Numbered from the stretch's first letter, positions 44,239 to 56,123 are shown. The stretch: DNA of 64,000 nt from Dactylis glomerata (GCA_007115705.1 QXEO01000553.1:14713277-14777276); one strand, 5' to 3'. Numbers and translations are program-made. Notes: generated by a model not told the origin, from the letters alone.

Positions 44239-47200
44239 TGTAACTCCCCCGAATTTATAACAAATTCGAAGTGCCCGTTATGTATTCCATCACAATCCCA
44301 GAATCATTGTTGTGATACACATAACGTAGTTGGTAACCAGTTCCATAGACATTACAACATGAATGGTTCAAATACAATGGTCATAGTGACCAAGTTCATA
44401 TTACAACACAATATAGCAGCGGAAATAACGTCTTTGGGTCCATGCCTTCACCCTACAGGCAATGGCGACTCAGGAGACGATCTTAGTTCTGATACTCTTC
44501 TTCATAACCTTCCTCCGGATATTCTTCCCCATAGTCTGGCCAAGTTGATAGCCAGGGACACAGCCATGAGTACATTGGATGCACTCGCAAACCATCTTAT
44601 AAACAAAATGATGAGGTAGATATGCAAGGTTGATATGGTGGACTAAGCACTAAGTTTATTTGCAAAAGCTAGTTTTGATTTCCCAAGAATGTTCATTCGT
44701 AGAGAAGAAGATTTAATTCTCTAAGTTCAATCTAAAGAGGAACTTCAAGTGTGTCAACATCAATGTCAAGTCAAGTCATTCACCAAGTTCACCATAAGTT
44801 GTTAACATTCTTGACAAAAGTCAAGTACAGCTTGCCAACTGTCCATGACCGCGGACGCGGCTATTCGAATAGTTTTGAAACCTCTGCAGAGGGGTACACT
44901 TTACCCACAAGATTCGATACATCTGCCGGGAGAAATCCACGGATCGTCATACACAAAGTATGCGAGGTTCAGATAATCAAACAAACTCCTTCACTTGTCT
45001 ACTCTAGTATAGGATCCTTCCCTAAGAGTCCATTCTGGCCCTCATAGTTTTGCCCGCTGCAGAGTGCTGCATGAATGGAAATTTTCCACTCGGTTCGGAA
45101 GCACCCACGCATGGCTTACTTCTATAAAAGATGATACAAGATCTCCCATACTAGAATAAACAAGCTACAGATTAAGCCCCTTCCCATTTAGGGGTAATGT
45201 GGTCGTACGGTAATGGTTGGCTCACATGGTACATCACTTATTATCAATTAGCAAATACATTCCATAGTCCTTAGTCAAGATTATTTTTCCTTCATAAAAC
45301 CATCATGTAGGAGAAATCTCCAATTCAAGTTGTCAAGTTCAAGTCACCAATTTCAAATAGGGTTCCCCTTATAGATGGCCATAATTTTATTAGCGACTAA
45401 GCAACTATAATGGGTGATGATACCACTAGATAAGGTTGGATAAACTCAGCTTGATACTCTTGCTAAGCAAGATATCACTACTCAACTATCATTCTACTCT
45501 AGCAATTCAATCATGCAATTTACTTAAAAACCAGTAGAATGCAATAGTAAAGCTAGGCATTTGGAGTATGATTCAAAAGATGGCTTGCCTTGGTTGGCAA
45601 AGTGTCCGGGGTAGTCTTCTTCTTCTTGATAAAATTCCCCCTCAATATCCTCCTCAGCAACACTAGCGTCTAAAAACGAATAAACACAAGGCACACAATC
45701 ACTACACAATGCTAACAACACCCCAAGCACACATACTTGTTTTCAAACAATAGCATTCATGTTGGATTTTATTGAGTTGGGTTGCAAGGTTTCTTCCAAG
45801 TGTTCATCAAGTGTGTAAGTTAGATTGGTCTACCATGTGCCATATGTTGTTTACTTTCTAAGCATTGGTATTAAACTAAGGGTATTAGGACTAGTTCAAG
45901 TGGGGAGGGATTAATTAAGTAAATTGGTATTGAGGGAAAAACTAAGCTAAGTGTATAATAGAGATCTATCATTTTATGCTACACACTAGGGTTGGATTAG
46001 GGTCTAATTGATAGCACTAACAAGGTTTTAGTTGATCAAGGTTGGGCTAAACCGTAGGCAAGTTAACTAGTGAGCTCATAACCAAGTTTCAAGATTTTAG
46101 GAGTTTTAAACAATTTTCTAGAATTTTCCTAAGATTAGTAAGGCTATGGTCAAAGTATTCTTATTGAATTAAATCCCTAAATCAAATTGGATTCTAACTA
46201 GTTTCAGAGGCTAGATAATTTCCTAAGCTTTCCAACGCATATTTATTTGCTAAAAACGGATTTCTAAATCTCTTGGAATTAAAGTTTGAAAATCATATCT
46301 GAAACATATTTAAAATGAGCGGGAAAATAAATAAAAACGTTTCGGACCGAATCTAACTGAACTGGGCCAAATTCTGAATAAACCCGAACGGGCCGGCCCA
46401 GTACCGCTTCGCCCGGGGCGGGAAACGTTTGAAATCGAAACTGACAGGTGGGTCCTACGCGTCAGATCACTTAAGTCGCCCGAAACGGTACGCTGCCGTT
46501 GGATTCTAATCCAACGGCGCGTCTGCGTTGTGTTCATCGGCTAGGGCGGAAGCTCACCGGCGCTTGCAGAGAGGAAGACGACAGCGACGGCGAGGCGCGA
46601 AGGGGAAGCAGAGCTTGACGGTGCGAGGCGAAAAAGACTCCGGCGGCCCTTCTCCTCCACTTCCCGACGTCCGCTTGCTCAACGGAAGCCGAACGCGGTG
46701 GCGCCACCCGCGTCCAGTAGCTCGCCGGCGGAGCTGGCTACGTCGAACGGAAGAGAACTGGGGGAAGAGAAGATGTCTGGGAGGCTGCAGGTGCTGGTGT
46801 GGTTTCAACTGCGTGATCGGAGGGGGCTTTTATAGGACAGGAGGCCGGGGGCAAGGGCGTCCAGTAGGTGGCCGGCGCAGGGTGTTCTGGCGACGTGCAC
46901 GGGCAAAGCCGGGCACGGCGGCCTTGGGGGCGTGCTGGCGGGGCTTGGTCGTGGCGACGGGGCACTGTGGGTAGGTGGTGGCGAGACCACGACGGTCGGC
47001 ATCATGCAGAGAGAAGAGGGACAGAGAGGGGAGGGTCCGGGCGGTTTTCCTCCATGCCTTCCATGTCTCACGGCCTGGGTCGGGGCAGAGGGGGCTGGGG
47101 CTCGACCAAGGGGACTCCACAGGCATGGCTACAGGGTTAGAGCGAAGATGAACAGCGTTGGTCACAGTGAGTTGATTTTCTCAGATTTTTGCTCACCAGG

Positions 47201-47795
47201 TGTTCGACACAATGCCCGCAAGAATTCAAATTTCGAATTTTTGAAAACGGCCACTGTGGTTTGTCAAGATACTTCACAAGGATCCCAGATATATTTTTGT
47301 TGAGCAAAAAGATGATGTTTTGCAGAAATCACATTTGAATTTTGGGGTAGGGTCACTGTTTCATATTCAAACTTTGGCTGATGTTTGAGTTAGGTTACAC
47401 TTTGAATTTTGGTTTGAAACTTCTTGGTCAAGTTAGTATGCAGACTGGTCAAGCTCAACTAACTGACCACACCCTGACTTGAGTTACATATTGCTTAATC
47501 TAAGTGTCCAAAGTAGGGTAGTCAATAATAATTTCTAGATCAAACTTTTCTTCTCTTTTTCTTTACTTCTTTTGTTTCTGGTTTCTTTAGCTCTTATAGT
47601 TCTTCTCTAATGCTTCTGTTGGTTAAGTTGGAATTAACTAATCATTGCCCAACAAATTATAACACACATGAAATCATAAAAGACATATAATGGAAATTCA
47701 TGCATACATGCAATATGGATGAAAAAGTTTTATTTGGTCCAAAATTTGGCACCTTAATTAATAGGAAATGGATTACAAATATTTGGGTTGTTACA
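44239..47795 (-). repeat. T7 5' LTR (3557 bp)
   Basis: Starts TGTAACTCCCCCGAATTT and ends GTTGTTACA on the plus strand. Same length as the other copy. On the inner side the minus strand reads TTGGTATGG two bases after the LTR, a partial match to the tRNA-Met primer site TGGTATCAGAGC. Confidence 0.93.
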
Positions 47796-48149
47796 CTTGA
47801 TTTACCACTGCTTGAAAAGTGTTATTATGATGTTCCTATTGCTGATGTTGCTAAGAAGAAACCTTTGGGAAGGATTAATGATGTTCTTATTATGGTTAAC
47901 AATAACCTTGTTCCCGTTGATTTTCTTGTCATGGATGCTGAATGCAGTGCTTCATGTCCTATTATTTTGGGAAGACCCTTTCTTCGAACTGTAGGTGCCA
48001 TCATTGATATGAGGGAAGGCACCATCAAATATCAATTCCCACTCAAGAAAGGTATGGAACACTTCCCTAGAAAGAGAAAGAAATTGCTTTTTGACTCTAT
48101 TCTTAGAGCAAATTATGAACTTGATGCTTCATCGCTTGATATTACTTGA

Positions 48150-51084
48150 TTCGCACTTTCTGCGCCTAGCTCAAAGGCGTTAAAGAAAAGCACTCTTGGG
48201 AGATAACCCAATATTTTTACATTCAGTTCTTTTTCTTTTATTTGAGTCTTGGAAGTTATTACTACTATAATGACCTCTCCTTATCATTTTTATTTCGTTT
48301 TTGTGCCAAGAGAAGCCTCTAATTTCAGTGAGGTAAGATTTGGGGATGTTGCTGTCCTGAAACTGTTTTTAGTGCTGCACCGTAAAAATTCGTGAAAATT
48401 CTCTGTATATCTTTTGGAACTGAGATTTCTTGTGCATATGCCCCAGGTTATATCCAAACTTTCATTAGTTTAAGACTTTTTGATTTGAGCAACAGAAAAC
48501 CCTCTAAAACTTTGACCTTTGTCAGCTGTTCTGTTTTGACAGATTTCTGCCAATATTTGTGTTTGCCGCTTTATCGCTTTCTTTTTGAGTTCTTTTGATC
48601 ATGGAACTTTTGGGGAAGTTTCTACAGTAGTATATACTTCATATGTGGTGGTTTTGAGTTGAAACCGGAAGCAAAAAGGTGTTGATTCAATATTATGCTT
48701 ACACTAATGTTGCTAATAAATTTGTGTTTAGTTTTGTATGAAGGAAGTTTTCAAGTGTAGGGATTGGAGAATGATGAGATGAGTTGAAGAATAGACAAAA
48801 GCTCAAGCTTGGGGATGCCCACACACCCCAAGAAATATCCAAGAAGTACAAGCGTCAAAGCTTGGGGATGCCCCCCGAGGCACCCCGTCTTCATCGGCAA
48901 AAATCAGGTCACCTTTCAACACACTATATTTTTTTTGCTTCATGCATTATGCGTTTTTCTTGGAGTGTCAGTTGTTTTAGTTTTCAGTTTTGTTTAGTTT
49001 TGTTTGCTGCAATAAATGGTTGGACCCCAACAAATTTCTTTTGGAGAAGTTGCCTTGATTTTCATTTGCCAAGAACACTTCGTTTTTCACTCTTATCGTT
49101 TCAACGAGTGTTCTCTTTTTCTAGAACTGCGTTTAGCTTTCGTTTTTCGCCTTGATTTGTGTTCAGATCTTTCTATATCTTTACATCAAGGTGTATTTTT
49201 GCCTCTGGTCCATGTTGGTTTTCATCAAAAGAGTTATTTATAAAAAGTTTGAATGGTGTTGGAAAAGAGAAAAAGCTTTATGTAAAAAAGTGGTACAAGA
49301 AGGAGCTTGTGTAGACTGCAGCCTAGGCTTTTGCATGTCGTGCTTGATGTCTTTTTGATAGCATGCTTAGTGGTTTTGTTGTAGCATGACTTGTCTCAAA
49401 TGACTGAGATTGCTTAATGAGCCTTTGAAAAAAATCATGTGTTGTTTTAATTATTTGGAAGCATTATTTTGGTTTTCTCCTTGATGCTTTATTTGGGTTG
49501 ACTTGGCGCATGCTCACACATGTTAGACTCATACAAAGTCACCATTGCCTCTATGATAATTTAGTTTTTGACTTTTGATACCATCTTATGCTTCTTTTAA
49601 TGTCGCTTTGTCGCTTTGCATGATTATGGCCATTATTGCTCTCTTAGTTGGTCGCACCCAGTCTTTTGCTAGCCCTCATTTTGTACTGAGTATGAGCTCT
49701 ACTCGTGCATCCAACTCCTAAAAACCAAGTTATTCCAAAGTGTCCACCATACATACCTATTAGCAATTTGCTATTCCAAAGTGCATTTGACTTTCTTTTA
49801 TCTATCCTTCAAATTAAACTCTTTTTGGTGTTATGCGAAAATCGGTCAGTAAAGCTCTCACGAACCTGATGGCACACTTTATTTTTCTCATTTTAAAATT
49901 TTGACATTGTGGCTCTCTTATGTTGAGTTGTTATGCTTGTAAGTTGTAAGTTGGAAATTAGCCCAGCCATGCCGTCATGGGGCAAGCTTTCAACATTGCA
50001 CTATCTTTCATTTGAGTTCATATCGTGATCTTTTGTTTATGGATACTCGCGATGTGAAATAAGTTGGGAATCTTGCGGGATCATAGAGTTTTTATATGTG
50101 TTAGGGAAATGCCTGGGCTGCTACTCTAAGCCATGCATCATTCATGGTGGAAATTTACAGCATGCCCATTGTGGACATTCGACGATGCATCTGACAATAA
50201 AAAGCTATACCAATGGTAAATAAAAGAGATGTCGAGGTGTTCATTGTCTGTTTGTCTTGTTATTTTGATGTGGGCCTATTCCATGTCATCGGGCAGGAGG
50301 TACCCCGTTGGCGGTTCTCGATGATACACATATATTTACAATGACAAGAGCTTGCTTGGGACTCTAAGTCGAGTAGCATGACATTTGGGTATTCGTACTT
50401 CACGGGACATGAGGTTTTTAACTTATGATTTGTCAAGCATATGCATCATAAGTGTATTTGCATTAACTCTAACCATTCAAGATGCTTATGATGGGGGCAA
50501 TGAGAGCTCAAAGCCAGTAAGTACCATAATTTTTGAAGGTTTATAAAACTTGCAATCACTGCTTCCCTCCGCGAAGGGCCTTTCTTTTACTTTTATGTTG
50601 AGTCTCCACCTTCTACCTTTATGCACCATCTAAGAGAGCATAGTTGTCATTCTGAGTATAATGTGCATTGTCCCAAAGTTTTCATTGATTGATTCATGAT
50701 GTTGGTTTCACTTGTTCTCAAATTATTTGTATCTAGTCGCCCTCTTAAACTTGAAGGTGTCCTATGCATTTATGTTTTGCTCTCTCATGAAGAACAAGCT
50801 AAAAACCATTTGTATGTTTTTCCTTATGATTTGAACACACGTTTGACTTTCATTGTTTCATTTTCATGATCTTTCTTTTGTGTTTTTTTCATGTTATAAC
50901 ATGGTTGCTAAGTTTCTTCTATCAAGATTATATCTTTCATGCCCATGTTTTAAGTTCTTTAGATCCCAGCGCACAACGCTTACATATATGGTCAAGATTG
51001 TGTAGGTGCATGTCACCTCAAAAATTATTTCTTTTGTTATCACTTACCTACTCGAGGATGAGCAGGAGTTAAGCTTGGGGATGC
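48150..51084 (+). other. T6 non-coding 3' region
   Basis: About 2.9 kb without a credible gene. It aligns with T2 from about 10045 to 12667. Internal polypurine-like copies AAGCTTGGGGATGC lie at 48805-48818 and 48858-48871; the copy at 51071-51084 touches the 3' LTR. The segment 49740-50560 is longer than in T2. Confidence 0.8.
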
Positions 51085-52728
51085 TGATACGTCTCTAACG
51101 TATCCATAATTTTTGATGCTCCATGCTTGTTTTTACACCATTTGCTTAGTGTTTCGTTACACTTCATGGCATTTTTATGCATTTTCTGGAACTAACCTAT
51201 TAACAAGATGCCACAGTGCCAGTTCCCTGTTTTCTGCTATTTTTGTGTTTTAGAAAAGTTACACAGGAAATATTCTCGGAATTGGACGAAACAAAAGCCA
51301 GACATCCAGATATTTACCGAAGCTTTCAGAGAACCGAAGAGGAGACGGAAAGGAGCCACAGGGCGGCCACACCACCAGGGGGTGCGGCCTGCCCCTGGCC
51401 CACGCCGGCCTGTGGTGTGGGCCCCCTGGTCCACTTCTAACACTGCCCCTTCGCCTATAAAGACCCCCGACGGGAAAAACCTAAATACCCGATAACTTTT
51501 CCAGAAACACATCGCGATCTGCCGCCATCGTCGACCCGAGATCGGGAGGGTCCAGAAGCTCTTCTCGGCACCCTGCCGGAGAGGGGAATCGCCATCGAAG
51601 GTCTTCTTCATCACCATGCTTGCCTCCGGCGCGATGAGTGAGTAGTCTACCTTGGACTATGGGTCCATAGCAGTAGCTATATGGTTATCTTCTCCACTAT
51701 GTGCTTCATGTTTAGATCTCGTGTGCTGTCTTACATGATCGAGATCACCGTTATGTAATTCTACATGTTGTGTTTGTTGGAATCCGATGAATATTGGTGT
51801 TATGATTGAGTTGATGTACTGAATTTTATCTTATGTTATCTCTATGTTGTTTATGATCTTGCATGCTCTCCGTTGTTAGTAGCTATCTTGGCCGAGTAGT
51901 TGCTAGTGACTCCAAGAGGGGGTATTTATGCTCGATAGTGGGTTCATTCCTCTATTTAATCTGGGGGAGTGACAGAAACCTCTAAGGTTGTAGATGTGTT
52001 GTTGCTACTAGGGGGAAAACAACATTCATATGCTCGATGGCATATGCTTTGTTTACATTACACACTTTGCTTAATGCAGTTATCTGTTGTTCGCAACTTA
52101 GTACTTGTGGAGTTCTCGGATTGATTCGCCACAAGTGGATTATTAGTCATACATACAGTTGGATGGCGGTCTATGTATCTTGTTGTAATGCCCAGAGTAA
52201 ATCTCATAGTGATCCTCTTGACATATCACGTTGTCTTTATTCTATCAATTGCCCAACTGTAATTTGTTTACCCAGCATGTGTTATTTTATCTTATGGAGA
52301 GACACCACTAGTGAACTGTGGACCCCGGTCCTATTTCCATTATATTGCTATCACCTATTTACTTTACTTGCACTGTTTACTTTACTCACATATTACTATT
52401 GCTTTCCACTCGATACGCTCATACCCTTTGTTTCAAGCAAACCGGTGAGATTGACAACCTCATCGTAAGTTGGGAACAAAGTATTTGGTTGTGTTGTGTG
52501 CAGGTTCCGCGTTGCTACTAGTTGAATACGCGCTAACACGTTATCGTTAACGACGCCCTTGTTGGAGTATTAGTAGGCTAGTCAGCATCACCTTCTAGAG
52601 TATTGACTTTTTCCTGGATTCGATAAACCTTGGTTTTTTTAGGGAAAAACATGCTGTTGTGCTCATCATACCTTCCACTTGGGGTTCCCAACTGGACGGT
52701 GAAAAACTATCAACACTGCGCCGCATCA
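51085..52728 (+). repeat. T6 3' LTR (1644 bp)
   Basis: Begins TGATACGTCTCTAACGTATC and ends TGCGCCGCATCA. A TATA box TATAAAGA lies at 51456-51463. This copy lacks the 531-bp duplication of the 5' LTR and so shows the ancestral structure. Confidence 0.93.
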
Positions 52729-52733
52729 CACCT

Positions 52734-53067
52734 TGCATTAACTAGAGATTTTTTTTTCTCTGACAAAATCATGTCATATTGTCTTAAAAAGTAGTTTGAG
52801 ATTGATCTTTTTTGGTGACATTTGCAAATTTTGTTTCACCTCAACGTTTTTCACCCCAATGAATCATCCTAATAAATTGTTGAGGATTAGTTGCCCCAGT
52901 TTCTTATAATGTCGAACACTATTGTCTGTGGATCACCGGTGCGGCACCAATATGCATGCTTGCTATCGTTGAAATTTTATTCAGGCCGAGATTGACAGCT
53001 GAGTGTGTGAACACGTTAAAACAGTTGAACTGTATCTCCCGTTGCAACGCACGAGCATATTTCCTAG
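52734..53067 (+). other. Hel2 3' terminal part
   Basis: AT-rich Helitron tail ending in the hairpin and CTAG. It continues the Hel2 sequence that stops at 32012. No gene. Confidence 0.8.
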
Positions 53068-53176
53068 TAAAGCTTTTAAATAAACTCAAAAAGTTTTAAT
53101 TCCTTGTGAAATTTCAATCAACACAAACAAAACATTTTTTTATCAAAAATTTGAAGGAAAAACTTGGGATGTTACA
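53068..53176 (-). repeat. T4 LTR terminus
   Basis: Ends GGGATGTTACA on the plus strand and is followed by ACTACCACCCTTAAAAG, which on the minus strand is a purine-rich tract next to an LTR start TGTAACATCCC. This is the same arrangement as in T7, so T4 is a reversed chromovirus-like element and this is the edge of its 3' LTR. Confidence 0.7.
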
Positions 53177-54229
53177 GACTACCACCCTTAAAAGAAATCT
53201 TGTCCCCGATATTTGGAGAGTCTAGAAAGAAAGAAGGGTTTGGGATACTTAGGTGGGTATCACCCTTAAAAGAAACTTTTGCGGGTAGTCTAGGTCTTAG
53301 GTTCAACTAGGTACACCTTGGATTTGACTTGGCACTGGGCCATCTTTTAAATCCATAATTAGCTTCTATCTTCATTTCCAATAGGTGGGTGTCTATTCAC
53401 AAACTTGGGCATCAATCTCCCTCAAGGGTTGCATGGGTATAACTTTGCTCCATTGTAGAGCTTCTATCCAGCAAGGTAGTTTGTTGAACTACTTTGGACA
53501 CGGAAGGGTCACTCTTTGGGTCAATCGGAAGACCAAGTTAAGGTGATCTCATGTATTCATTTCATCCCCTTAATGGACATCCTTGGTGGTTCTTCATCTT
53601 ATGGTTCATTCTTCTGCATCCACTCGGGGTTCTCAAGATTGGTAAGACATCTTCCGTCGCAAGTCTTCTTTAACGGTAAGCTTGTAGTTTATCCTCACCG
53701 TTTTCCTACATTTGGTAGCACTTTCCTATTATAAGGGTATAATATCTCATCCTCCTAGGGTTCAAGCTTAACTACGTCGTCTCTCGTAGGTATGTCTCTC
53801 CAGATTAACCATTCCTCATAACAAGAGTGAACAATATGAGTAGTCGTCATGGGGGCCAATCCATGTCGCACCCAATCATTACCTTGTATTCGTTTTGGTG
53901 CATCTCGCATTCTAACTCTTGGTCAACCTCACTAGTTTCAACAAAAAAAATTGAAAGTAGAACCAATGTTCCAAGTCCCATTTTTGTATTTTTTTAAAAA
54001 CAAAATCTATCGTTCCTTAGCTAGAGGTTTGTGAAACTCTCGTATGGCATTAGTTCTTAAATTGTTGATCCTCCGGTTTGCCATCTCACTCTTACATGTT
54101 CTTTCAACATTTATTACAAGTAGTAGCTGTATATAATTTCTTTCAAGTTGGCTACACCTTGTTGTGTCTTCTTGTTGTATTTGCGGCATCCTTCAGTTAT
54201 CCCAGTTCACCGAAGTCTTGAAACACTCT
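53177..54229 (-). other. T4 degenerate internal region
   Basis: About 1 kb with no credible gene. CACCCTTAAAAGAAA occurs twice, about 80 bases apart (near 53182 and 53260), probably a doubled polypurine region. The rest has many stops in all frames. Confidence 0.6.
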
Positions 54230-54860
54230 TCTCTGTGCAGTGATTTGAATAGTGTCCCTTCTGTTTGCACTTGAAACAAGTGATAGGTTGAGGTCCTTCT
54301 TCACGCTATCTTGTCTGTTTGCTTTGTTATTCTCTTCCGCACATTTCTTCACATATTGTCCGAGATCCTAGCAATTGAAGCATAGCACCTTGCTATTGTC
54401 CATCTACTTTTTGGGTCTTTCTAAGGCTAGGAGATTTCTTACTTCAGTTTCTTCATATTCAACTCTAGTTGTGGGAAACCTACCTCGTTTCCTCAAGCAA
54501 TTTCTAGATAATTGTCCTTCTTCTTCACAAGAAAGGCAACACTTGTTGGTAACATTGTGTGTTGTTTCCATTACTCTCTTGTCCACCTTTATCTTGGGTC
54601 TTCTATCTTCAGGGGTCCTTCCCAGCAATTGGCACAATCCATCATTGGCTTGTTGATTTATTCATTGCACCATGGGGTAAAGCTTATATCAGTAGGAACA
54701 TGGTTGATTCCATCGCATAGGAAACAAGTAACCTGGGTCATGGGACATTCTCCAATAGAGTGGCTCGTATCACAGTAAGGGCACTATTCATGACATTCCT
54801 TAAACGTGTGTCATATTTCTCCACAGTTCTTGCAAGCTTGCTGACGAGGGTTAACTCGAC
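54230..54860 (-). pseudogene. T4 multi-zinc-knuckle reading frame, decayed
   Basis: Minus-strand segments encode at least five CCHC-like modules, from upstream to downstream: CKNCGEI*HTFKEC with CPYCDTSHSIGEC (about 54750-54830), TCFLCDGINH (about 54700), KCCLSCEEEGQLSRNC (about 54500-54545), CFNC*DLGQYVKKC (about 54350-54395) and CFKCKQKGHYSNHC (about 54230-54280). Frames change between modules and stops occur, so it is a pseudogene. A row of knuckles this long is unlike a normal gag, which has one or two. It could be an extra ORF or the only ORF of a non-autonomous element. Confidence 0.6.
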
Positions 54861-54863
54861 AAA

Positions 54864-55177
54864 TGTCCTAGATGAAGGACTTAGGATCGGGGAGATAGGG
54901 CGTCGGATGAACTCGAAGGTAAAGTTAGTCGAAATAGGTATACGTCGAAAGTAAACTTTGGGTGTTAAACCTGGCTTGCTTTCAATCTGCCCTCCACCGT
55001 CCCCTCCTGGCCCCTATATATAGGTGGCCAGGTCTCAAGGATCGGGTAGGGTCCGACACAGATTTACAATATCGACATACGGTAAGAACTCGTATTCTAC
55101 TATCATTACAATTGTGCCTAGCTATACGGGCCTCAGGGGTACTCAACTAACGGGCTCTATTAACTATACCCTTGTCA
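54864..55177 (-). repeat. T8 3' LTR (about 314 bp, left edge inferred)
   Basis: On the minus strand the LTR starts TGACAAGGGTATAG at 55177, right after the tract CTCAGGGGCTAC. A TATA box CTATATATAG lies at about 55014-55023. The other end is placed at 54864 (...CTAGGACA) because T4 coding resumes there and the ends become TG...CA. Only one copy is visible, so this end is uncertain. Confidence 0.5.
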
Positions 55178-56115
55178 GTAGCCCCTGAGATTCTACCAGA
55201 ATTGCAGATTCGGGTTGAATCTCTAATCTTTAAATCTTCGACTTTGATCAACTCTTCGACTTCTTCTTATCTTCAAATCTTCGACTTGGTCTTTCGACTT
55301 ATTTTCTTAATATTCTTTCGCAAGGGGTTTTGATGAACAAGCCTGACAACTCTGACGGATCAAGAGGTCAGTTAACTGCCGGAACAGATACTTGTCACCT
55401 ACTTCAAATTCAATCCCCTTGGACTTGAATTCGGGATACCAGTCAAACCCACTCTTTTGCCGCATTTAGGACTTATAAAGAATGAATCCCAGTGATTCTC
55501 ATGGTACCCAGTGCGCCACCAGGATTTTCTTCGCGTCGTAGACACGGATACATACCAGCAGAGCGCATCCATGTGCATATACCAGGCCACACAGGACGGA
55601 TCCCGGGGTCTTACCTTCATGATAAATCACGACATTCGAGTTTCGTTGCGATAACGCAACTCGAGAATCTTATGTCGCAGCCAAATTCATGACTGATAAA
55701 ATCAAAGAATTTCAGACTTTAAATTGACTTCTTCGCTCCCGATGGGAGTAATCTATTTGTATTTCGTCGACTATGTAGTCGAAGTTTGTATGACAATCTT
55801 TCTTCATCTGCACTATTGATTATCTCATTCTCTATCGGGTGCGCGCTCAGCGCTCCCGATGGGAGTAGCCCCCGAGGCTATGTTTGGATACTTGTAGTCA
55901 AGCATAGGCTCAAAGTTCAGTTCATCTTCCTCCTGTTAACGTCTACTATTTGCAAGCCCTCGAGTCCAGGTCGAGGTTTTCATATCGTGCAACCATAGTC
56001 TCCTCTTCTTGTTTTTCCTCTTTGGTATTATCGTCTGCTGTGTGCAGAATTTAACTCCTGTTGTAAAATATGTTGACGGGCCTTGCTGTAGCACGGGGGC
56101 CCGATAAGACGTGCT
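55178..56115. other. T8 spacer between 3' LTR and the antisense B3 gene
   Basis: About 940 bases, no gene. It holds four TTCGACTT words at 55238-55302 and a GTAGTCGAAG near 55770, plus GTAGCCCCCGAG near 55868, the reverse complement of the polypurine-like dodecamer found in T1. Open frames are short. Confidence 0.65.
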
Positions 56116-56123
56116 TATAAATA
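56116..56123 (+). promoter_or_regulatory. TATA box of the T8 antisense B3 gene
   Basis: TATAAATA about 100 bases upstream of the ATG at 56220, giving a short leader rich in CCTCCTCCGCCG and AAACCCTA-like words. It faces opposite to the T8 polyprotein. Confidence 0.7.

Larger units (their letters stand above)
36170..47795 (-). mobile_element. T7: Tekay-like chromovirus (Gypsy), nested in T6
   Basis: LTRs at 36170-39726 and 44239-47795 are each 3557 bases and flanked by CTTGA (36165-36169 and 47796-47800). Polyprotein order on the minus strand is gag, protease, reverse transcriptase, RNase H, integrase and a chromodomain-like end, typical of the Tekay/Del chromovirus branch. The LTRs differ only by scattered substitutions, so it is a young insertion. 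Stop codons, a deletion in RNase H and a missing leader make it inactive. Confidence 0.93.
36075..48149 (+). pseudogene. T6 aspartic protease, interrupted by T7
   Basis: The first part is 36075-36169 (IDMHVNGFDCHALCDL, leading to the active-site region, where one base is missing). The second part is 47796-48149 after T7: KCYYDVPIADVAKKKPLG, PVDFLVMDAE and PIILGRPFLRTVGAIIDM, the conserved C-terminal half of the Athila protease. It ends with a TGA at 48147-48149. T7 entered within the codons between the active-site region and the KCYYDVP block. Nothing resembling reverse transcriptase follows. Confidence 0.85.
32013..52728 (+). mobile_element. T6: non-autonomous Athila-like Gypsy element, split by T7
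   Basis: LTRs at 32013-34187 and 51085-52728 are flanked by a perfect CACCT duplication (32008-32012 and 52729-52733). Without T7 it is about 9.1 kb. It encodes only gag and an aspartic protease; no reverse transcriptase, RNase H or integrase is present on either side of T7. The gag and protease sequences are of Athila type. The element must depend on enzymes supplied in trans. Confidence 0.92.
19287..53067 (+). mobile_element. Hel2: non-autonomous Helitron, split by T5 and T6
   Basis: Begins TCTATACCTAATAATAG after a host A (19286), the usual 5' end of grass Helitrons. It ends CCTAG (CTAG at 53064-53067) before a T, with the imperfect hairpin CTCCCGTTGC/AACGCACGAG at 53037-53056. Removing T5 with its extra duplication (20542-30538) and T6 with its extra duplication (32013-52733) leaves about 3063 bases. 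No Rep/helicase is present. Its body contains three tandem GC-rich units, possibly captured sequence, and an unassigned stretch at 31190-32012. Confidence 0.8.
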
